Below are positions 16,567-26,010 of a DNA stretch of 64,000 nucleotides, in pieces. This DNA is from Lysobacter sp. Root76. GTDB lineage: Bacteria > Pseudomonadota > Gammaproteobacteria > Xanthomonadales > Xanthomonadaceae. Within the stretch, counting starts at the first letter, position 1. The number at the start of each line of letters is the position of its first letter. The notes below the pieces were generated by a model that was not told the DNA's origin, ran no database searches, and saw only the letters and a program-made list of their open reading frames with translations. The DNA is taken from contig NZ_LMIK01000006.1 of the NCBI RefSeq assembly GCF_001428685.1, positions 314,860 to 378,859 of the forward strand, read 5' to 3'. Position numbers and translations under genes: made by a program.

Positions 16567-18419
16567 GCGGGTTCGCTGACATGACGCCCGAATTCGCGCT
16601 GGCCGCATTGCTGGCGCTGGCCGTGCTGGTCGCGCTGGCCGGCCTGGTCTGGCGCCAGCACCGCGCGCCCCTCGGACAACGCGGACATGCTTGGCGTTTC
16701 GTGTTGCTGTTCGTCGCGCAGCCGGCTTGCGCGGTCCTGCTGTATCTCGCACTGCTGCCGCCTTGGCTGCAGGGCGAAGCCGGCACGATGCTGGTCGCTA
16801 CCGCCGGCAGCCAGGGCTTCGCCGAGGGCGTCGCCGGCGATGTCCGCGTCGTGCTGCCCGAAGCCGCCGCCGCGCTCGACGGCGAGCGTGTGCCGGACCT
16901 GGCCACGGCCTTGCGCCGGCATCCGGGCACGCGGCGCCTGCACGTGATCGGCGCAGGGCTGGAGGCGCGCGATCTCGACGCCGCGCGCGGACTTTCGATC
17001 GAGTTCCAGCCGGCGCCGCTGCCGCGCGGCCTCAGCGGCCTGTGGCTGCCGCCGCGGATAGCGGCGGGCGGCGATTTCCAAGTGCACGGTCGCGCCGAGG
17101 GTCTGGCCGGCGGCAGCGCCGAATTGCTGGATCCGGCCGGTCGTCGCGTCGACCGCGCGTCCCTGGACGCGGGCGGCGGCTTCGCGCTCGCAGGCAGCGC
17201 TCGTGGCGAAGGGCTGGCGAATTTCGCGCTGCGCCTGCTCGACGCGCAACGCAAGCCGGTGGAGCAGGTCGAACTGCCGCTGCGGACCGTGGCCGAAGCC
17301 GCGCCGCGCATCCTGATCCTGGCCGGCGCGCCCAATCCCGAACTCAAGTACCTGCGCCGCTGGGCGCTGGACAGCGGCGCGAGCCTGCACACGCAGATCG
17401 GCGTCGGCGGCGGCATGCAGCTGGGCGACGCGCCGATCGCGATCAATGCCGCGACCCTGGCCGGCTACGACCTGGCGGTGCTGGACGATCGCAGCTGGGA
17501 GGCCCTGAGCGCGGCGCAGCGCGCCGGCATGGTCGAAGCGTTGCGCAACGGTCTGGGCCTGGTCTTGCGTGTCACCGGCCCCTTGTCCGAAAGCACGCGC
17601 GGGCAATGGCGGGCGCTGGGTCTGAACGTCGATGCCGGTCGCGACACCGCGACCCTGCGTCTGGCGGTGGACGCCGGTGCGGACGAGGATGCGATCCGCG
17701 CCCGCATCGGTCCGGGCACTGCGGATGCGCCGCATGCGCGCGACGAAGCGATCCCCGAAACGCCGCAGCTGAGCCGGCGCGCCGTGCGCCTGGAATCGCC
17801 GCAGACGCGCCCATTGCTGCGCGATGCGAACGGCGTCGCGTTCGCGGTCTGGCGCGCCGAAGGCCGTGGCCGCGTCGCGCTGTGGACGCTCACCGACAGC
17901 TTCCGGCTGGCCCTGGCCGGCCGCGGCGACCTGCATGCGCAACTATGGAACGACGCCTTGGCGGCGGTCGCGCGTGCGCGTGCGGGCGAGACGCCCGAGA
18001 TCGACGCCGACGCACGTCCGGATCAGCGCCTGAGTCTATGCGGCTTGGCGTCCGGTGCGCGCGTCTCCGCACCGGACGGCAGCGAACTGGTGTTGCCGAT
18101 CGACCCGGTCAGCGGCGCGCGTCGCTGCGCCGGTTACTGGCCGCGCCTACCTGGCTGGCACGTGCTGCATCAGGGCGAACGCGCCTGGCCGTTCGCGGTG
18201 CGCCGCGCCGACGAGGCGCCGGGTTTGCGCGCGAGCGCATTGCGCGAGGGCACGCTGGCGCTGGCCGCGCAGCCGCCCACACGCGCGAGCGCAAGCGACG
18301 CGTCCGCGAACGCGCATCGCGGTCCGTCCTGGCCGTGGTTCCTGGGCTGGCTGCTGCTCAGCGCAGCGCTGTGGTGGTTTGAGCGTTCGCGCTACGGGCG
18401 TGCGCCCGCGGCGGCTTAG
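16563..18419 (+). CDS. Membrane protein, last gene of the MoxR/TldD cluster
   Basis: A 618-residue protein with two N-terminal membrane segments (FALAALLALAVLVALAGLVW; WRFVLLFVAQPACAVLLYLALL), a large extracytoplasmic body and a C-terminal segment (WPWFLGWLLLSAALWWF). The body includes a predicted beta-sandwich part and a glutamine-amidotransferase-like part (PRILILAGAPNPELKYLRRWAL, YDLAVLDDRSWEAL), an arrangement seen in other membrane proteins of MoxR/BatA loci. No catalytic motif is recognised. Its ATG overlaps the previous stop by 4 bp. The gene ends 2 bp from the convergent SDR gene, closing the operon. Confidence 0.65.
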   Translation: MSGFADMTPEFALAALLALAVLVALAGLVWRQHRAPLGQRGHAWRFVLLFVAQPACAVLLYLALLPPWLQGEAGTMLVATAGSQGFAEGVAGDVRVVLPEAAAALDGERVPDLATALRRHPGTRRLHVIGAGLEARDLDAARGLSIEFQPAPLPRGLSGLWLPPRIAAGGDFQVHGRAEGLAGGSAELLDPAGRRVDRASLDAGGGFALAGSARGEGLANFALRLLDAQRKPVEQVELPLRTVAEAAPRILILAGAPNPELKYLRRWALDSGASLHTQIGVGGGMQLGDAPIAINAATLAGYDLAVLDDRSWEALSAAQRAGMVEALRNGLGLVLRVTGPLSESTRGQWRALGLNVDAGRDTATLRLAVDAGADEDAIRARIGPGTADAPHARDEAIPETPQLSRRAVRLESPQTRPLLRDANGVAFAVWRAEGRGRVALWTLTDSFRLALAGRGDLHAQLWNDALAAVARARAGETPEIDADARPDQRLSLCGLASGARVSAPDGSELVLPIDPVSGARRCAGYWPRLPGWHVLHQGERAWPFAVRRADEAPGLRASALREGTLALAAQPPTRASASDASANAHRGPSWPWFLGWLLLSAALWWFERSRYGRAPAAA

Positions 18420-18421
18420 GC

Positions 18422-19207
18422 TCAGATCGACTGCATGCGTCCGCCGTCCACCGCCAGGCTCACGCCGTTGACGTAGGCGGCGGCGGGCGAGGCGAGGAAG
18501 GCGATGCTGGCGGCGATCTCGGCCGGCTGGGCGAAGCGGCCGGCCGGCACGGTCTTGCGCATGGCCTCGACGATCGCCTCCTCGGACTGGCCCGAGCTGC
18601 GTGCGCGGTCGCCGATGATCTGGGTGATGCGGCCGGTTTCGGTGTAGCCGGGCAGCACGTTGTTGACCGTGATGCCGAACGGCGCGAGTTCGCGCGACAA
18701 GGTCTTGGCCCAGCTCGCGACCGCGCCGCGGATGGTGTTGGACACGCCCAGGCCGACGATGGGTTCCTTCACCGAGGTCGAGATCACGTTGACGATGCGG
18801 CCCCAGCGCGCCGACTGCATGCCCGGCAATACCGCCGCGACCAGGGTCTGGTTGGCGACCAGGTGACGGTTGAACGCATCGAGATAGGCCTCGATCGCGG
18901 CGCTGTGGGCGGCGCCGCCGGGCGGGCCGCCGGTGTTGTTGATCAGGATGTGCACCGGACTACCGGCGGCCAGCGCTTCGACCTGGGCGCGCAGCGCGGC
19001 GGTGTCGGAGACGTCGCTGGCGATCCAGCCGTGCTGCTGCGACTCGCGCGTCGGCAGGGCCGCGACCACCGCCTGCAAGGCTTCAGGCCTGCGCGCCAGC
19101 ACCGTGACGTCGGCACCGAGCAGCGCCAGTTCATGCGCCGCGGCGCGGCCGATGCCGTCGGAACCGCCGCAGACCAGGGCGTGCTTGCCGGTGAGATCGA
19201 GGTCCAT
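18422..19207 (-). CDS. SDR-family oxidoreductase with altered catalytic dyad
   Basis: A 261-residue short-chain dehydrogenase/reductase. The Rossmann motif is GGSDGIGRA (about residues 14-22), followed by NNTGGPPGG and the late TVNNVLPGYTETGR and VNGVSLAVDGG. The catalytic Ser is present (S143), but 13 residues on, where YxxxK is expected, the sequence reads S156-N-T-I-R160, so Tyr is Ser and Lys is Arg. I recall a sub-family with NNTGG and SNxxR that looks like FabG but lacks the normal proton relay. Substrate unknown; it may bind NAD(P) and act non-canonically. It is the last gene of a minus-strand run from asnS. Confidence 0.85.
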   Translation of the reverse strand: MDLDLTGKHALVCGGSDGIGRAAAHELALLGADVTVLARRPEALQAVVAALPTRESQQHGWIASDVSDTAALRAQVEALAAGSPVHILINNTGGPPGGAAHSAAIEAYLDAFNRHLVANQTLVAAVLPGMQSARWGRIVNVISTSVKEPIVGLGVSNTIRGAVASWAKTLSRELAPFGITVNNVLPGYTETGRITQIIGDRARSSGQSEEAIVEAMRKTVPAGRFAQPAEIAASIAFLASPAAAYVNGVSLAVDGGRMQSI

Positions 19208-19224
19208 GGCGGGTCTCCGTAGGG

Positions 19225-19848
19225 TCAGGCGTCGGGCAGGCCGGCGCGCACTAAGGCCGCGACCTCGCGTGCGTTTTCGCCGCCGAGCGCGTCCAGGTGC
19301 CGGGCGACCGAGATGCGATTGGCGAGCGGGTGGTTCTGGCTGAACTTGAACTTGAGCGTCGCGCGCTCGACTTCGAAACGGAAACCGACGATGCCGCGCA
19401 ACTGCCGGCGCAGGTCCTCGCGCTCGGCCTCGAATCGCCAGTCGCTGCCGACCTGGGCTTCGTGGTGGACGCTGAGGTCATCGACCAGACGTGCGAGTTC
19501 GGCTTCGTCTTCGTAGGTGTCCAGGCGCCCGTGCAGATGCGCGACCGCGTAGTTCCAGGTCGGCACGCGGGCGGCTTCTTCCTTGTCCGGGTACCAGCCC
19601 GGTGAGACGTAGGCATGCGGGCCGTGCACCACCGCCAGCGCCGCGCCGGCATGGCCGGACTGCGGGTTCGGCCTGGCCCAATGCCCGCGCAGCTGGATGC
19701 GATCGCCGTCGCGGCGGTACAACACCGGAAGGTGCGAGACCGTGGGTTCGCCGTCGCGGACGCTGATCAGGGTGATGAAGCTGTCGCGCACGAACAGCGC
19801 GTCCAGCGCGGCCAGATCGGCTTCGGCGAAGGCGCGCGGCAGGTACAT
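19225..19848 (-). CDS. PaiB-like FMN-binding protein
   Basis: A 207-residue protein of the PaiB family (FMN-binding split-barrel fold, named after a Bacillus transcriptional regulator of sporulation and protease genes). Typical segments are MYLPRAFAE at the start, HLPVLYRR, the HPQ-like NPQSGHAGAALAVVHGPHAYVSPGWY, VPTWNYAVAHLHG and KFKFSQNHP near the end. Cytosolic. The ATG at 19848 was chosen as the family N-terminus; the frame is open further upstream without homology. It lies 7 bp from the next minus-strand gene. Whether it regulates transcription or acts as a flavin enzyme is unknown. Confidence 0.88.
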   Translation of the reverse strand: MYLPRAFAEADLAALDALFVRDSFITLISVRDGEPTVSHLPVLYRRDGDRIQLRGHWARPNPQSGHAGAALAVVHGPHAYVSPGWYPDKEEAARVPTWNYAVAHLHGRLDTYEDEAELARLVDDLSVHHEAQVGSDWRFEAEREDLRRQLRGIVGFRFEVERATLKFKFSQNHPLANRISVARHLDALGGENAREVAALVRAGLPDA

Positions 19849-19855
19849 GGCCGCC

Positions 19856-20194
19856 TCAGTGCCGCTGCGGCAGCTTGAGTACCATCGACTCGCGCAATGC
19901 CTCGTCGTCGGCGGCGCGCGGCGGCGTGAGTTCGTCGAGCGCGAAACCGCGCTCGGCCGCATCCTCGTCGTCCAGGCCGTCCAGCGAGACGAACTCGGCA
20001 TCCATCAGCGCGGCGCGGGCGGTGTCTTCGCTGTCGTAGGCCAGGGTATTGCCGTCGCTGTCGAAGACTTCGGCGGTGCCGGCGTCGCGTACGCGCAGGC
20101 GCGCCCAGATCACGGTGCGGCCCAGCGTCGCCAGCCACCATTCTTCGCGCAGGGTTTCGTTCATGGGTTCGTCGCTCATAGAAGCATCGCTCAT
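19856..20194 (-). CDS. Small acidic protein of unknown function
   Basis: A 112-residue soluble, acidic protein, MSDASMSDEPMNETLREEWW. The body has an EVFDSDGNTLAYDSEDTARAALMDAEF pattern reminiscent of a small beta-rich domain, and it ends LRESMVLKLPQRH. I do not recognise a family. The start at 20194 is supported by a 4-bp ATGA overlap with the stop of the upstream membrane-protein gene; starts at 20179 or 20164 are possible. Codon use matches the neighbours, so it is likely a real native gene. Confidence 0.65.
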   Translation of the reverse strand: MSDASMSDEPMNETLREEWWLATLGRTVIWARLRVRDAGTAEVFDSDGNTLAYDSEDTARAALMDAEFVSLDGLDDEDAAERGFALDELTPPRAADDEALRESMVLKLPQRH

Positions 20195-20496
20195 GGCAGC
20201 ACCGTCGACAGCGCCCACAGCAGGCCGGCGCAGACCAGCCCGGCGATGATGGTCAGCAGCGACAGCCGCGCCGGATCGGCCAGGCCGTCGAGATTGCGGT
20301 CAGCGGCCTTGCGGTAGCCGCGCACCAGCAGCCAGCGCCAGGCGCTGGGATTGGCGAACGCGCCGGCGCCGAGCTCGCGCTGCAGCTCCGGATGGCGGTC
20401 GCGGATGTGCACCAGCGACAGCGGCCAGAAGATCACGAAGGCGCAGAAGCCGGCGATGGCGACGGCGACGAACAGCAGGGCTAGGAACAGAATCAC
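20191..20496 (-). CDS. Small membrane protein of unknown function
   Basis: A 101-residue protein with two or three membrane segments: ILFLALLFVAVAIAGFCAFVIFWPL near the N-terminus and LSLLTIIAGLVCAGLLWALST at the C-terminus. A short soluble loop between them contains HIRDRHPELQRELG. It resembles small membrane proteins common in Xanthomonadaceae, with no known role. It is coupled to the next gene by a 4-bp overlap and preceded by the 20504-20857 gene at 7 bp. Confidence 0.7.
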   Translation of the reverse strand: MILFLALLFVAVAIAGFCAFVIFWPLSLVHIRDRHPELQRELGAGAFANPSAWRWLLVRGYRKAADRNLDGLADPARLSLLTIIAGLVCAGLLWALSTVLP

Positions 20497-20503
20497 GGGA
20501 TGC

Positions 20504-20857
20504 TCAATCCTGGGGCGCGCGGTATTCGCCGATGACTTCGATCAGCCCGACGATGCGGTCGTTGAGCTGCTCGAGCTCCTCGGCCGGTACCCACCATTCG
20601 GTGTGGTGCGAGCCGCCGACCTTCTGGATTTCGTAGCGCGCCATGAACTCCGCGTCGACCTCGAAGCGGGTCACGTAGCCCACGCCGCTGTCCTTGATGT
20701 TCCACTGCGTCGCGATGTCGATCGCGTACTGCTCGTTGGTCACCGGATAGAAGATCGGCTGTTCGGGCAGGCGCGGCGGCCAGCGCCGGAATCCGCTGGC
20801 CTCGACCAGCGCCAGTTCATTCGGGCCGGTCGGTCGATACAGGGTCACCGTTGCCAT
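20504..20857 (-). CDS. Conserved hypothetical protein (annotated in relatives as ADP-ribosylation/crystallin J1-like)
   Basis: A 117-residue soluble protein, MATVTLYRPTGPNELALVEA, with YPVTNEQYAIDIATQWN, GYVTRFEVDAEFMARYEIQKVGGSHHTEWWVPAEELEQLN and GLIEVIGEYRA. Proteins with this layout are widespread and often carry the uninformative name ADP-ribosylation/crystallin J1; nothing here shows an ADP-ribosylglycohydrolase site, and I give that name from memory only. It follows asnS by 9 bp and so may be read from the asnS transcript. Confidence 0.7.
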   Translation of the reverse strand: MATVTLYRPTGPNELALVEASGFRRWPPRLPEQPIFYPVTNEQYAIDIATQWNIKDSGVGYVTRFEVDAEFMARYEIQKVGGSHHTEWWVPAEELEQLNDRIVGLIEVIGEYRAPQD

Positions 20858-20866
20858 GGCGCGACC

Positions 20867-22267
<1,401 letters not shown>

Positions 22268-22384
22268 GGGATTCCTGCCTCGGAACGCTGTTCGATAAGA
22301 ACCCTGGATGATAGCGGATCGGCGCGGCCCGAAGCGCCGCGCGGCCGCTACACTCGGGCCATCGCAGGGGCAGGGGAGCAGCGC

Positions 22385-23470
22385 ATGGGACGTGGCTGGA
22401 TGGCGGTGGCGTTGTGGCTGTGCGCCGCGAGCGCATGGGCGCAGGCGCCGGCGACGCTGGACGAGGCCCGCGCCGCGCATTTCGCGAAACTGGCCCTGGA
22501 CTGCGTGCAGCGCGAGTACCCGAACAAGCTCTCGCATCAGTTGCGCAGCGACGCCGACGCGCTGCCGCCGCGCAAGCTCTATCCGGCCTTCTACGGCTGC
22601 TACGACTGGCACTCCTCGGTCCACGGCCATTGGCTGCTGGTGCGGCTGCTGCAGCGCTATCCGAACGCCGCGTTCGCGCAGCCGGCGCGGCAGGCGCTGG
22701 CGGCCAACCTGACCGCGGCCAACATCGCCGGCGAGCTGGCCTATTTGCGCACCGGCGGCGACGAATCCTTCGAACGTCCCTACGGCCTGGCCTGGTTGCT
22801 GCAGTTGGGTACGCAGTTGCGCGGCTGGGACGACCCGCAGGGGCGGCAGTGGGCGGCGGCGCTGGAACCGCTGGAGCGCGAGGCCTCGGCGCGCTTCCTG
22901 CGCTGGCTGCCCAAGCTGACCATGCCGATCCGGGTCGGCGAGCATTCGCAGACCGCGTTCGCGTTCGGCCTGGCCCTGGATTGGAGCGAGCGCAGCGGCG
23001 ACGCCCGGCTGCGCGCGGCGCTGAGCCAGCGGGTGCGCGAGTTCCATCTGGGCGACCGCGACTGCCCGATCGCTTACGAGCCCTCGGGTCAGGACTTCCT
23101 GTCACCGTGCCTGGCCGAGGCCGACCTGATGCGGCGCGTGCTGGCGCCAGCCGAATACGCGCGTTGGCTCAAGGCCTTCCTGCCCAGGATCCCGCGCAAG
23201 GCCGATGCCGGCTGGCTGACCCCGGGCGTGGTCCTGGATCCCACCGACGGCAAGCTCGCCCACCTGGACGGGCTGAACCTGAGCCGGGCCTGGATGCTGG
23301 AGGGCATGGCGCGCGGCCTGCCGCCCGGCGACCGCCGCATTCCGGCCCTGCGCGCGGCCGCCGCGCGCCACCGCGACAGCGGCCTGACCGCGGTCAGCGA
23401 TGCCCACTACGCCGGCGCGCACTGGCTGGGCAGCTTCGCCACCTATCTGCTGGCACCGCCGGAAACTTGA
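22385..23470 (+). CDS. Exported DUF2891-family protein
   Basis: A 361-residue protein with a short Sec signal ([21 protein letters not shown]). The mature part is an all-helical fold: [42 protein letters not shown], then [21 protein letters not shown] and late [16 protein letters not shown]. This pattern is that of DUF2891, whose predicted alpha/alpha toroid resembles glycan-degrading or epimerase-like enzymes; no activity is established. The conserved [10 protein letters not shown] and [10 protein letters not shown] segments look like an active-site cleft. The ATG at 22385 follows a GGGGAG purine-rich stretch. Confidence 0.82.
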   Translation: MGRGWMAVALWLCAASAWAQAPATLDEARAAHFAKLALDCVQREYPNKLSHQLRSDADALPPRKLYPAFYGCYDWHSSVHGHWLLVRLLQRYPNAAFAQPARQALAANLTAANIAGELAYLRTGGDESFERPYGLAWLLQLGTQLRGWDDPQGRQWAAALEPLEREASARFLRWLPKLTMPIRVGEHSQTAFAFGLALDWSERSGDARLRAALSQRVREFHLGDRDCPIAYEPSGQDFLSPCLAEADLMRRVLAPAEYARWLKAFLPRIPRKADAGWLTPGVVLDPTDGKLAHLDGLNLSRAWMLEGMARGLPPGDRRIPALRAAAARHRDSGLTAVSDAHYAGAHWLGSFATYLLAPPET

Positions 23471-23569
23471 AACGCTGTGTCGCGGCGCCATATCCACAGG
23501 GTCGCCGCGGCCGTCATGGCGCGCCTGTTACCATATCGCCTAGCAGCGAAAGTCCCCCCGAGAATCCCG

Positions 23570-23908
23570 ATGTCCGTCAGCCTCGCTCCCGCCGCCCTCG
23601 AACGCGTCCGCCATTTTCTGGCCGAGGCGCCCGATGCCCTGGGCCTGCGTTTCGGCGTGACCCGCACCGGCTGCTCGGGCTGGCAGCACATCGCCGACCT
23701 CGCTCGCGATCAGCGCGAGGGCGACACCGTGTTCGAGCAGGACGGCGTGCGCATCTACGTCGACCCGATCAGCCTGCCGCTGGTCGACGGCACCCGCATC
23801 GAGTTCACCAAGCAGGGCCTGGGCGAGCAGTTCGTGTTCCAGAACCCCAACGTCAGCGCCGAATGCGGCTGCGGCGAGAGCTTCACTACGGCTGCCGACG
23901 CGGCCTGA
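23570..23908 (+). CDS. IscA/ErpA-type iron-sulfur cluster assembly protein
   Basis: A 112-residue A-type Fe-S carrier. The three invariant cysteines are C35 (RTGCSGW) and C99/C101 (ECGCGESF). It accepts [2Fe-2S] or [4Fe-4S] clusters from the scaffold and passes them to apo-proteins in the cytosol. Here it stands alone rather than within an isc or suf operon. The start at 23570 gives MSVSLAPAALERVRHFL, the family N-terminus; the longer frame upstream is not conserved. A two-unit 15-bp repeat begins inside its stop codon. Confidence 0.92.
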   Translation: MSVSLAPAALERVRHFLAEAPDALGLRFGVTRTGCSGWQHIADLARDQREGDTVFEQDGVRIYVDPISLPLVDGTRIEFTKQGLGEQFVFQNPNVSAECGCGESFTTAADAA

Positions 23909-23936
23909 TTCAAAGCCGACTGGTTCAAAGCCGCCT
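23907..23936 (+). repeat. Two-unit 15-bp direct repeat after the IscA-type gene
   Basis: GATTCAAAGCCGACT (23907-23921) and GGTTCAAAGCCGCCT (23922-23936) differ at three positions and are contiguous. The first unit starts in the TGA stop codon of the IscA-type gene. The period equals that of the longer arrays at 5498-5557 and 60881-60955, but the sequence differs. Confidence 0.7.
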
Positions 23937-24169
23937 GATCGCGCAAGGCCCGTCCGGGCCTGCGACTCCCGAATTACCTGATCGCCGCGCCACAGCGCGG
24001 GCGCCCTGCGCATGCGCGAGTTGCAGTCTCAAGCAACTTTGACACGGTCTCGCTCCAGGCCGCCCGGGGCTGTCCGAATTGGTCCGCTAGCCCTCGCATT
24101 GACTTTTGGCCTAGCGATTACCAGCAAGTCGCGGGCTAGACTCGGGCCTCGCTCCGAGGGGATGCAGGC

Positions 24170-25930
24170 ATGCTCCGTAAGCTCATGTTCGCCGCGGCCG
24201 CCGCGGCTGTGTTCGTCGCCGCGCCGGTGCGCGCGCAAGACGCCGACGCCCGTCTCAAGGCGTATTTCGAAGCCGAATGGGAACGCGGGCTGGTCGAAAA
24301 CCCCGAAGGCGCCAGCTACAACGGCGACAACCGTTTCAACGACCGCTGGACCGACCGCAGCCTGAGCGCGATCGCCCAGCGCGAGGCCGCCGACCGCGAG
24401 GCCCTGGCCAAGCTCAAGGCGATCGACCGCAGCGCGCTGTCGGCCGACAGCCAGCTCGACTACGACACCTACGCCTGGAACCTGGACCGCAATATCGAGC
24501 GCCAGAAATTCCGCGAGTACCTGCAGCCGATCAGCCACCAGGGCGGCGTGCAGACCGCCGACGGCATCGCCGAGGTGCTGCCCTTCGCCAGCGCCAAGGA
24601 TTACCGCGACTGGCTGGCGCGCTTGAACGCGCTGCCGGCGGTGATCGAGCAGACCACCGTACTGATGCGCGAGGGCCTGAAGGAAAAACGCACGCCGCCG
24701 CAGGTGCTGATGCAGCGCGTGCCGGCGCAGATCGCCTCGCAGATCGTCGACGACCCCAGCAAGAGCGCGTTCTACCGCCCGTTCCTGCGCTTCCCCGCGA
24801 GCGTGCCCGAGTCCGAACGCGCCGCGCTGCAGGCCCAGGCCAAACAGGCGATCGGCGAGCGCATCGTGCCGGCGTACCGCAAGTTCGCGGCCTTCTTCAA
24901 CGACGAATACCTGCCCAAGACCCGTACCGGCATCGCCGTGGCCGAGCTGCCCGACGGCAAGGCCTATTACGATTTCCTGGCGCGCTACTACACCACCACC
25001 GATCTCAGCGCCGACCAGATCCATCAGACCGGCCTGAGCGAAGTCGCGCGTATCCGCGCGCAGATGGAGAAGGTCAAGGCCGAGGTCGGCTTCAAGGGCA
25101 CGCTGCAGGAATTCTTCGCCTACCTGCGCAGCGATCCCAAGTTCTTCCACAAGACCTCGGAGGAGCTGCTGACCGCGTACCGCGCGATCGCCAAGCGCAT
25201 CGATCCGGAGCTGGTCAAAGCCTTCCACGTCATCCCGCGCCAGCCCTACGGCGTGCGCCCGATCCCCGACAACATCGCGCCGGACACGACCACGGCCTAT
25301 TACCAGCCCGGCGCCGTCGACGGCAGCCGCGCCGGTTTCTACTACGTCAATCTGTACAAGCCGGAAGTGCGGCCGATCTGGGAAATGATGGCGCTGTCGC
25401 TGCACGAGGCCGTGCCCGGCCACCACTTCCAGTTCGCACGCGGGCTGGAGCTGCCGGAGCGGCCGATGTTCCGGCGCACGGCCTATTTCGTCGCTTACGG
25501 CGAAGGCTGGGGCCTGTACGCCGAGCAGCTGGGTTACGACATGGGCCTGTACGACGACCCCTACGATCGCTTCGGCCAGCTCACCTACGAGATGTGGCGT
25601 GCGGTGCGCTTGGTGGTCGACACCGGTATGCACGCCAAGGGCTGGAGCCGCGAGCGCGCGATCGCCTACTTCAAGGACAACGCGGCCAAGACCGACCAGG
25701 ACATCGTCAACGAGGTCGACCGCTACATCGGCACACCGGGCCAGGCCCTGGCCTACAAGATCGGCCAGCTCAAGATTTCAGCGCTGCGCGCCAAGGCCAA
25801 GGCCGCGCTGGGCGAACGCTTCGACCTGCGCGCGTTCAACGACGAAGTGCTGGCGACCGGCTCGGTGCCGCTGCAGGCGCTGGAGGCGCATATCGACGCT
25901 TGGATTGCGGCGGAGTCTAAGCAGAAGTGA
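24170..25930 (+). CDS. Secreted DUF885-family metallopeptidase-like protein
   Basis: A 586-residue protein with a Sec signal (MLRKLMFAAAAAAVFVAAPVRAQ). It carries the DUF885 zinc-peptidase-like motif HEAVPGHHFQ (nt 25402-25431), with a later E in YFVAYGEGWGLYAEQLG that would be the third metal ligand, as in gluzincin-like folds. The expected DTGMHAKGWSRERAIAYF and PGQALAYKIGQLK segments follow. These proteins are thought to be periplasmic or outer-membrane peptidases, but substrates are unknown. The start at 24170 is chosen for the signal peptide. Transcription ends at the hairpin at 25954-25993, shared with the convergent TraB gene. Confidence 0.88.
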   Translation: MLRKLMFAAAAAAVFVAAPVRAQDADARLKAYFEAEWERGLVENPEGASYNGDNRFNDRWTDRSLSAIAQREAADREALAKLKAIDRSALSADSQLDYDTYAWNLDRNIERQKFREYLQPISHQGGVQTADGIAEVLPFASAKDYRDWLARLNALPAVIEQTTVLMREGLKEKRTPPQVLMQRVPAQIASQIVDDPSKSAFYRPFLRFPASVPESERAALQAQAKQAIGERIVPAYRKFAAFFNDEYLPKTRTGIAVAELPDGKAYYDFLARYYTTTDLSADQIHQTGLSEVARIRAQMEKVKAEVGFKGTLQEFFAYLRSDPKFFHKTSEELLTAYRAIAKRIDPELVKAFHVIPRQPYGVRPIPDNIAPDTTTAYYQPGAVDGSRAGFYYVNLYKPEVRPIWEMMALSLHEAVPGHHFQFARGLELPERPMFRRTAYFVAYGEGWGLYAEQLGYDMGLYDDPYDRFGQLTYEMWRAVRLVVDTGMHAKGWSRERAIAYFKDNAAKTDQDIVNEVDRYIGTPGQALAYKIGQLKISALRAKAKAALGERFDLRAFNDEVLATGSVPLQALEAHIDAWIAAESKQK

Positions 25931-25953
25931 GAACTTGACCTCGTCCGGAGCCC

Positions 25954-25993
25954 ATCCTCCCGGTCCCTACTTTTGCAGAAGGGGCCGGAGGAT
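25954..25993. terminator. Bidirectional terminator hairpin
   Basis: ATCCTCCCGGTCCC (from 25954) pairs with GGGGCCGGAGGAT (25981-25993) around a T/A-rich loop. It lies in the 80 bp between two convergent genes (25930 and 26011), the place expected for a shared terminator. Confidence 0.7.
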
Positions 25994-26010
25994 TTAGCGC
26001 TTAGCCGCCC

